Origin: Pseudomonadota bacterium
GTDB lineage: Bacteria > Pseudomonadota > Alphaproteobacteria > Sphingomonadales > Sphingomonadaceae
DNA: 10,359 bases
Assembly: GCA_023426225.1 (NCBI GenBank)
Contig: JAFABD010000146.1
Location: forward strand, 1 to 10,359
Direction: 5' to 3'
Positions within the stretch are counted from its first letter, which is position 1; every line of letters begins with the position of its first letter. A program made the translations under genes and the position numbers. Under the pieces are notes generated by a model, which ran no database searches, had not been told where the DNA came from, and saw only the letters and a list, made by a program, of their open reading frames with translations. Positions 5,423-10,359 of the stretch are shown here, piece by piece.

Positions 5423-6358
5423 TCAATAGGCGACGCGCTCGGCCTTGATCCCCTGCCGCGCCAGCTCGGCCTGGACGCTCTGCGGTCCGGCCAGGTGGCC
5501 TGCGCCCACCGCGACGAACACCGTCCCCGGCGCGTGCAGCCGCGCCGCGATCCAGCGCGCCCAGTTGCGGTTGCGCCGGACGAGCAGCGCCTCGGCCAGC
5601 TCGGGCGATCCGGCGATGTCGTCGTTCATCAGCCGCGCGATCGTGTCGGCATCGCCCGCCGACCAGGCCGCGACCATCCGGTCGATCGTCGCGCCCGTCG
5701 TCGGCAGCTCGTCGATCGTGCGCGACAGCAGCGCCCGCTGTGCGGGGCGGGGCAGCGAGTCGAAATAGCCGAATTGCTGGCGCGCGGTCTCCAGCCCGAT
5801 CACCGGCTTGTGCTTCGCCCGTGCGGCGTCGGCCAGCACCGCCTCGGCGCCGTCCTTGTCGTCATAGCCGAGCTGGCGGAGCGGGGCCGCGCCCAGCATC
5901 GTCGCGGCGAGCCATGGCCGCGTCTGGTCGAGCGCGTCGGGCGCCAGCCCGTAACGCGTCAGCGCGGCGCGCAGCCGTCCGGTCTCGGCCGGCCCGATCT
6001 CGTCGGGCAGGCTGCCCTCGGCATGGCGCATCCCCACTTCGGCGACGATCTGCTGCATCTCGGCGGGCGGCGGCATCACCAGTTCGAGCACCAGCATGTC
6101 GCTCGCGTCGAACGCCTTGCGCACCGCCTCGTCGAACCACGACAGGCCCGGGCGCAGCATGTGGACCGTGCCGAACAGATAGATCGTCGTGTCGGGATCG
6201 CGCACCACCCACAGCGCCGGATCGGCATCGCGCGTCGCTGCGGCGGTCGCGCCGGGCTGCGGCGTCGGCGCCGCCGGCTGCGGCTGCGGCTTGCAGGCGG
6301 GCAGTGCAGCGAGCGACAGGCCCAGCGCAAGGCGGGCGATCCAGCGGCGAAAGGTCAT
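5423..6358 (-). CDS. TraB/GumN-family lipoprotein
   Basis: This 311-aa protein belongs to the TraB/PrgY/GumN family, which includes metalloprotease-like proteins and the plasmid pheromone inhibitors TraB and PrgY. Residues 1-21 form a lipoprotein signal with lipobox LPAC (lipidated C22), followed by a Pro/Gln/Ala linker to about residue 43. The family core starts at PALWVVRDPDTTIYLFGTVH; the GTVH motif is at 63-66. Other features are a conserved acidic LVLELVMP, the IGLETARQQFGYFDSLP stretch, and a C-terminal VGAGHLAG with H288. The His and Glu residues are the proposed metal or catalytic sites. The ATG at 6358 starts the signal peptide; no Shine-Dalgarno sequence is visible, and a TTGACA element lies close upstream. 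It is divergent from glyQ. Its role here is unknown; the family name gives no substrate. Confidence 0.88.
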   Translation of the reverse strand: MTFRRWIARLALGLSLAALPACKPQPQPAAPTPQPGATAAATRDADPALWVVRDPDTTIYLFGTVHMLRPGLSWFDEAVRKAFDASDMLVLELVMPPPAEMQQIVAEVGMRHAEGSLPDEIGPAETGRLRAALTRYGLAPDALDQTRPWLAATMLGAAPLRQLGYDDKDGAEAVLADAARAKHKPVIGLETARQQFGYFDSLPRPAQRALLSRTIDELPTTGATIDRMVAAWSAGDADTIARLMNDDIAGSPELAEALLVRRNRNWARWIAARLHAPGTVFVAVGAGHLAGPQSVQAELARQGIKAERVAY

Positions 6359-6365
6359 GGCGAGG

Positions 6366-6394
6366 CAGGAAGCCCAGCCGCCGCGCGCTGTCAA
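6366..6394 (-). promoter_or_regulatory. Candidate promoter of the TraB-family gene, possibly leaderless
   Basis: The minus strand carries a consensus -35 TTGACA (6394-6389), a 17-bp spacer, and TTCCTG (6371-6366) at the -10 position. The A of the start codon is 8 nt past the end of this -10, which would place transcription initiation at or within a base or two of the ATG. The lack of a ribosome binding site agrees with a leaderless message. The -10 element is weak. Confidence 0.4.
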
Positions 6395-6455
6395 TCGTCG
6401 CCGCCCGTGCCGCGCGGGGCAGGGGGCGGGGCGCGGCGGCTGTCCCGCGGCCGTT

Positions 6456-6489
6456 GCGCAGCGGCATTGACCCTCGGGGGGCGCTGCGC
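6456..6489. promoter_or_regulatory. Inverted repeat flanking a -35-like element upstream of glyQ
   Basis: GCGCAGCG (6456-6463) and CGCTGCGC (6482-6489) are perfect inverted copies 18 nt apart. Between them lies TTGACC (6467-6472), the best -35 candidate for glyQ; 17 bp later there is no good -10 (CAAAGC). An alternative -10, TTCTAT (6508-6513), would leave a very short leader. The repeat could be an operator or a leader hairpin. Confidence 0.35.
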
Positions 6490-6532
6490 CAAAGCGAGGG
6501 CACGATTTTCTATCCCACCGGGAACCACGAAC

Positions 6533-7414
6533 TTGTCCGATCCCCTGAGCTTCCAGCGCATGATCCTGACGCTCCACGACTATTGGAGCGCGCATGGCTG
6601 CCTGATCCTTCAGCCCTACGACATGCGCATGGGCGCCGGCACCTTCCACCCGGCGACGACGCTCAAGGCGCTCGGCCCCGATCCGTGGAATGCCGCTTTC
6701 GTCCAGCCCTGCCGTCGCCCCACCGACGGGCGCTATGGCGAAAACCCCAACCGGCTCCAGCATTACTACCAGTATCAGGTGATCCTGAAGCCCAGCCCGC
6801 CGAACCTTCAGGAGCTCTATCTGGGCAGCCTCAAGGCGATCGGCATCGATTTCGAGCAGCACGACGTCCGCTTCGTCGAGGACGACTGGGAAAGCCCGAC
6901 GCTCGGCGCCTGGGGGCTCGGCTGGGAAGTCTGGTGCGACGGGATGGAGGTGACGCAGTTCACCTATTTCCAGCAGATGGGCGGCTTCGACTGCAAGCCC
7001 GTCGCGGGCGAGCTCACCTACGGGCTCGAACGGCTGGCGACGTATATCCAGAACAAGGACAGCGTGTACGACCTGGCGTTCAACGACGCGCGCCCGGGCC
7101 AGCCGCACTTCACCTATGGCGACGTCTTCCTCGAAAACGAGCGCGAGATGTCGAAATGGAACTTCGAGGTCGCCGACACCGACGCGCTGTTCGACCTGTT
7201 CCGCAAGGCAGCGGCCGAAAGCGAGAACTGCCTTGCCGCCAGGCTGCCGATCGCGGCCTATGAGCAGGCGATCGAGGCGAGCCACATCTTCAACCTGCTC
7301 AACGCGCGCGGCGTGATCTCGGTCGCCGAACGCCAGGCCTATATCGGCCGGGTGCGCGATCTGGCGAAGGGCGCCTGTGCGGCGTGGATGGAAAAGAACG
7401 GGTGGGCAGCGTGA
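6533..7414 (+). CDS. glyQ: Glycyl-tRNA synthetase alpha subunit
   Basis: This 293-aa protein is the catalytic class II subunit of the bacterial alpha2-beta2 glycyl-tRNA synthetase, which charges tRNA-Gly in the cytoplasm. It contains SFQRMILTLHDYWSAHGC (residues 6-23), MGAGTFHPATTLKALGP (33-49) and the motif 2 region CRRPTDGRYGENPNR (60-74). Further on are the conserved GWEVWCDGMEVTQFTYFQQ and ELTYGLERLATYIQ stretches. The start is taken as TTG at 6533, with GGGAA at 6520-6524 as ribosome binding site. No in-frame ATG or GTG start lies just upstream. The next ATG (6560) would remove the SFQ segment that aligns with the E. coli N-terminus and has no ribosome binding site. The stop codon overlaps the glyS start, so the two subunits are likely translated in coupled, near-equal amounts. 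Confidence 0.97.
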   Translation: MSDPLSFQRMILTLHDYWSAHGCLILQPYDMRMGAGTFHPATTLKALGPDPWNAAFVQPCRRPTDGRYGENPNRLQHYYQYQVILKPSPPNLQELYLGSLKAIGIDFEQHDVRFVEDDWESPTLGAWGLGWEVWCDGMEVTQFTYFQQMGGFDCKPVAGELTYGLERLATYIQNKDSVYDLAFNDARPGQPHFTYGDVFLENEREMSKWNFEVADTDALFDLFRKAAAESENCLAARLPIAAYEQAIEASHIFNLLNARGVISVAERQAYIGRVRDLAKGACAAWMEKNGWAA

Positions 7415-9414
7415 CGGACTTTCTTCTCGAACTCCGCTCGGAGGAAATCCCGGCGCGGATGCAGGAAAAGGCGCGTGAGGATCTGGCGCGCCTGTTCGCG
7501 GCCGAGCTCGATAAGGCCGGGCTCAAGGCTGCCGCGACGATCAGCTATGCGACCCCGCGCCGGCTGGCGCTGATCCTTCAGGGGCTCCCCGATCAGACCG
7601 CCGCCGTCTCCGAGGAGACCAAGGGCCCGCGCGTCGGCGCGCCGCCCCAGGCGCTCGAAGGTTTTCTGCGCAAGACCGGGCTCACCGCCGACCAGCTCGT
7701 CGAGCGTGACGGCGTGCTGTTCGCCGTGGTCGACAAGCCCGGCCGCGCGACGGCCGAGGTGCTGGCAGAGGCGATCCCCGCGGTGATCCGCGCCTTCCCC
7801 TGGCCCAAGTCGATGCGCTGGGGCGCCGCCTCGCTGTCGACCGAAAGCCAGCGCTGGGTGCGGCCGCTCCAGGGCATCGTCGCGCTGTTCGGCGGCGCGG
7901 TGGTGCCGTGCGAGGTCGCCGGCGTCGTCAGCGGCGACGAGACCGTCGGCCATCGCTTCCACCATCCGCAGCCCGTCCGCATCACCGGCGCGGCCGACTA
8001 TGCCGACCGGCTCCGCGCCGCGCATGTCGTCGTCGACGGGGCCGAACGGCGCAACATCATCGCGCTCGGCGCCAAGCTCGCCGCGCAAAAGGCGGGGCTC
8101 ACGCTCGTCGAGGACGAGGGGCTGCTGTTCGAAAATGCCGGGCTCACCGAATGGCCGGTGCCGCTGCTCGGGCGCTTCGACGCCGACTTCCTCGCCGTCC
8201 CGCCCGAGGTGATCCAGCTCACCGCGCGCGTGAACCAGAAATATTTCGTGTGCCGCGACGGCGCGGGCAAGCTCGCCAACGCCTTTGTCTGCGTCGCCAA
8301 CATCGACGCGGTCGACGGCGGCGAAAAGATCGTCGCGGGCAACCAGAAGGTGCTGGCGGCGCGCCTCTCCGACGCGCGCTTCTTCTACGACACCGACCGC
8401 AAGGTGCCGCTCGCCGATCAGGTGAAGAAGCTCGAAAAGATCGTCTTCCACGAAAAGCTGGGCACCGTCGCCGACAAGGTCGCGCGCGTGGCGCGGCTGG
8501 CCGAGTGGCTGGCGGCCGAAAAGATCGTGCCGAACTGCGATCCCGCGCTCGCGCGCCGCGCGGCGGAGCTCGCCAAGGCCGATCTCGTCACCGGCATGGT
8601 CGGCGAGTTCCCCGAGCTGCAGGGCCTGATGGGCGGCTATTACGCCGCCGCGCAGGGCGAGGATCCGGCGGTCGCCGCGGCGATCCGCGATCACTACAAG
8701 CCGGTCGGGCAGGGCGACGACGTCCCCACCGATCCGGTGACCGTCGCGGTGGCGCTGGCGGACAAGCTGGACAGCATCACCCAGTTCTTCGGCGTCGACC
8801 TGAAGCCCAGCGGATCGAAGGATCCGTTCGCGCTCCGGCGCTCGGCGCTGGGCGTGCTGGCGATCCTGCTCGACAACGGGCTCCGCTTCCCGCTGCTCCG
8901 TTCGGTCAGCCAGGACGTCCTCGACTTCTTCGCCGACCGCCTCAAGGTTCAGCAGCGCGAGGCGGGTGTCCGCCACGATCTGATCGACGCGGTGTTCGCG
9001 CTCGGCGGCGAGGATGATCTCGTCCGCCTGCTCGCGCGCGTGAAGGCGCTGCAGGCGTTCGTCACCACCGAGGACGGCGCCAACCTGCTCGCCGGCTACA
9101 AGCGCGCGGCGAACATCCTCAAGAAGGAGGAATGGCAGGACGGTGCCGCCAACCCCGCGCCCGAACCCGCCGAGGCCGCGCTCATCGCCGCGCTCGACGC
9201 GGCCGAGCCCAAGGCGGCGGCGGCGATCGGGGCCGAGGATTTCGAAGGCGCGATGGCCGCGCTCGCCACGCTGCGCGCGCCGATCGACGCCTTTTTCGAC
9301 CAGGTCACCGTCAACGATGCCGATCCCGCCAAGCGCGCGGCGCGGCTGTCGCTGCTGGCGCGGATGCGTGATGCGGTGCACAAGGTGGCGGACTTTTCGC
9401 GGATCGAGGGCTGA
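7411..9414 (+). CDS. glyS: Glycyl-tRNA synthetase beta subunit
   Basis: This 667-aa protein is the tRNA-binding beta subunit, close to the family's usual 680-700 aa. It begins MTDFLLELRSEEIPARM, matching the FLVEIGTEELP start of E. coli GlyS. Recognisable landmarks are TARVNQKYFVCRD (QKYF from 276), the ARFFYDTDRK segment, the HD-like domain with DLVTGMVGEFPELQG (from 391), ADKLDSITQFFG (from 450) and DPFALRR (471-477). A DALR-type anticodon-binding region near the C-terminus includes YKRAANILKKEE. The start is GTG at 7411, overlapping the glyQ TGA by 4 nt (GTGA), as expected for translational coupling. An in-frame ATG at 7384, inside glyQ, would add nine residues that the family does not have. 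The C-terminal third is rich in Ala. No terminator with a T-run follows directly. Confidence 0.97.
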   Translation: MTDFLLELRSEEIPARMQEKAREDLARLFAAELDKAGLKAAATISYATPRRLALILQGLPDQTAAVSEETKGPRVGAPPQALEGFLRKTGLTADQLVERDGVLFAVVDKPGRATAEVLAEAIPAVIRAFPWPKSMRWGAASLSTESQRWVRPLQGIVALFGGAVVPCEVAGVVSGDETVGHRFHHPQPVRITGAADYADRLRAAHVVVDGAERRNIIALGAKLAAQKAGLTLVEDEGLLFENAGLTEWPVPLLGRFDADFLAVPPEVIQLTARVNQKYFVCRDGAGKLANAFVCVANIDAVDGGEKIVAGNQKVLAARLSDARFFYDTDRKVPLADQVKKLEKIVFHEKLGTVADKVARVARLAEWLAAEKIVPNCDPALARRAAELAKADLVTGMVGEFPELQGLMGGYYAAAQGEDPAVAAAIRDHYKPVGQGDDVPTDPVTVAVALADKLDSITQFFGVDLKPSGSKDPFALRRSALGVLAILLDNGLRFPLLRSVSQDVLDFFADRLKVQQREAGVRHDLIDAVFALGGEDDLVRLLARVKALQAFVTTEDGANLLAGYKRAANILKKEEWQDGAANPAPEPAEAALIAALDAAEPKAAAAIGAEDFEGAMAALATLRAPIDAFFDQVTVNDADPAKRAARLSLLARMRDAVHKVADFSRIEG

Positions 9415-9582
9415 ACCCGGACCGCAGCGGGCGCGGTTCGTCGCGTTCTCGCTGCGGTGCGGCAGGGGTAATGCAGCAATTTTGGACCCCGACAACGTGG
9501 TCAGCGGTTTCGCGTTCTTCGCGGGTGCGGTAGCGGCCGGAGTCTCTCCGGGAAGCGACGCTTTCGACGAGAAGGAGTGAGA
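9415..9582 (+). other. glyS-ppdK intergenic region with a 9-bp stem-loop
   Basis: ACCGCAGCG (9421-9429) pairs perfectly with CGCTGCGGT (9450-9458) across a 20-nt loop, starting 6 nt after the glyS stop codon. The first T-run (9480-9483) is 21 nt beyond the stem, so it is a weak terminator at best. I see no convincing promoter for ppdK; TTGGAC at 9482-9487 has no -10 partner. A 20-codon frame (9471-9533, two Trp codons) has an AGGGG only 2 nt before its ATG and is not called as a gene. Confidence 0.4.
9572..9577 (+). promoter_or_regulatory. Strong ribosome binding site of ppdK
   Basis: AAGGAG ends 5 nt before the ATG at 9583. It is the best Shine-Dalgarno match in the window and fixes the ppdK start. 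Confidence 0.8.
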
Positions 9583-10359
9583 ATGACGCAGTACGTGTAC
9601 CGTTTCGGTGGCGGGGTTTCGGACGGCGGTGCCGGCGACAAGAACCTGCTCGGCGGCAAGGGCGCCAACCTTGCCGAAATGGCCTCGATCGGGCTGCCGG
9701 TTCCCCCCGGCTTCACGATTTCGACCGAGATGTGCACGCGCTATTACGAGGAGGGCGAAGCCTTCCCCGACAGCCTCCGCGCCGAAGTCGCGAACGGCAT
9801 CGCGCATATCGAGGGGATCACCGGCAAGCGGTTCGGCAACGCCGCCGATCCGCTGCTCGTCTCGGTCCGCTCGGGCGCGCGCGTGTCGATGCCCGGCATG
9901 ATGGACACGGTGCTCAACCTCGGCCTCAACGACCAGACCGTCGTCGGTCTCGCCGCGACCAGCGGCGACGAACGCTTCGCCTGGGACAGCTATCGCCGCT
10001 TCATCCAGATGTATTCGGACGTCGTGCTCGGGCTCGATCACGGCCGCTTCGAGGAAGCGCTCGAAATCGCCAAGGAAGATCGCGGGCTCACGCTCGACAC
10101 CGAACTTTCGGCGACCGACTGGCAGGCGCTGGTCAGCCAGTACAAGGCGCTCGTCGAGGAACTGTGGGGCAAGCCGTTCCCCCAGGACGTCCACGATCAG
10201 CTCTGGGGCGCGATCGGCGCGGTGTTCGGCTCGTGGCAGTCCGAACGCGCCAAGGTCTATCGCCGGCTCAACGACATTCCGGGCGACTGGGGCACCGCCG
10301 TCAACGTCCAGGCGATGGTGTTCGGCAACATGGGCGAGACCTCGGCCACCGGCGTCGCC
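9583..10359 (+). CDS. ppdK: Pyruvate, phosphate dikinase, N-terminal part (3' end beyond window)
   Basis: 259 codons are open to the right edge. The start MTQYVYRFGGGVSDG, the LLGGKGANLAEMASIGLPVPPGFTI stretch (residues 22-46), the SVRSGARVSMPGMMDTVLNLG segment and the VNVQAMVFGNMG stretch near the edge are those of pyruvate, phosphate dikinase. This part forms the nucleotide-binding ATP-grasp domain. The full enzyme is near 890 aa and continues with a phosphohistidine swivelling domain and a PEP/pyruvate-binding barrel. It interconverts pyruvate + ATP + phosphate with PEP + AMP + pyrophosphate, and in alphaproteobacteria usually serves PEP supply or glycolysis. It follows glyS by 168 bp on the same strand, an arrangement I recall from other alphaproteobacteria. 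It may share the glyQS transcript or have its own promoter. Confidence 0.95.
   Translation, partial: MTQYVYRFGGGVSDGGAGDKNLLGGKGANLAEMASIGLPVPPGFTISTEMCTRYYEEGEAFPDSLRAEVANGIAHIEGITGKRFGNAADPLLVSVRSGARVSMPGMMDTVLNLGLNDQTVVGLAATSGDERFAWDSYRRFIQMYSDVVLGLDHGRFEEALEIAKEDRGLTLDTELSATDWQALVSQYKALVEELWGKPFPQDVHDQLWGAIGAVFGSWQSERAKVYRRLNDIPGDWGTAVNVQAMVFGNMGETSATGVA

Noticed and set aside
5495..6532. Long plus-strand extension upstream of glyQ
   Set aside because: It reads antisense through the TraB-family gene and has no ATG near the GlyQ N-terminus. The family alignment and the GGGAA site place the start at 6533.
9421..9458. The stem-loop after glyS considered as a rho-independent terminator
   Set aside because: The stem is perfect, but no T-run follows within 20 nt, so a terminator call is not supported.
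9471..9533. A 20-codon frame with two Trp codons before ppdK, considered as a leader peptide
   Set aside because: The ribosome binding site spacing is only 2 nt, the Trp codons are not clustered as in an attenuator, and no terminator/antiterminator pair follows.
7339..10194. A 951-codon open frame on the minus strand, antisense to glyS and the start of ppdK
   Set aside because: Its translation is low-complexity Arg/Asp/Leu/Glu/His-rich sequence with no recognisable domain, as expected when G/C-ending codons are read in the opposite strand. glyS and ppdK on the plus strand are unmistakable.

Overview
The window is GC-rich chromosomal DNA, almost all of it coding. It looks like an alphaproteobacterium of the order Sphingomonadales (Sphingomonas-like). 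The grounds are the protein sequences, heavy G/C use at third codon positions, the local order of housekeeping genes (rplY, pth, ychF, maoC on one strand; glyQ, glyS, ppdK on the other), and a TbpB-like lipoprotein of a kind often annotated in that group. This placement is inferred from sequence character, not from a database search.

Layout, left to right. 1-408 (minus): 5' part of a MaoC-type hydratase, cut by the window edge. 476-1771 (minus): secreted nucleotide pyrophosphatase/phosphodiesterase (NPP family) with all seven metal and catalytic residues. 1867-2967 (minus): ychF, a ribosome-associated ATPase. 2968-3178: divergent intergenic region with a perfect 7-bp-arm palindrome. 3179-4180 (plus): lipoprotein with a Thr-Pro linker and a TbpB/HpuA-like beta-barrel signature. 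4203-4238: bidirectional terminator. 4317-4886 (minus): pth. 4980-5276 (minus): rplY, a short L25 lacking the usual alphaproteobacterial C-terminal domain. 5423-6358 (minus): TraB/GumN-family lipoprotein. 6359-6532: divergent promoter region. 6533-7414 and 7411-9414 (plus): glyQ and glyS, overlapping by 4 bp. 9583-10359 (plus): start of ppdK, cut by the right edge.

How the genes relate. L25, Pth and YchF all concern the ribosome, and GlyQ/GlyS form the two-subunit glycyl-tRNA synthetase, so the window is centred on translation. In many alphaproteobacteria rplY-pth-ychF-maoC lie together on one strand. Here two exported-protein genes sit inside that block: the TbpB-like lipoprotein, on the opposite strand, between pth and ychF, and the phosphodiesterase between ychF and maoC. 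PpdK interconverts pyruvate and phosphoenolpyruvate in central carbon metabolism.

I found no mobile element, CRISPR array, tRNA or rRNA gene, phage gene or defence system. No gap between genes exceeds 300 bp. I do not see a new biological system. The points worth a second look are local: the hairpin abutting the maoC start codon, the single-domain L25, the orphan TbpB-like lipoprotein with a palindrome in its upstream region, a possible leaderless promoter for the TraB-family gene, and the non-ATG starts of glyQ and glyS.
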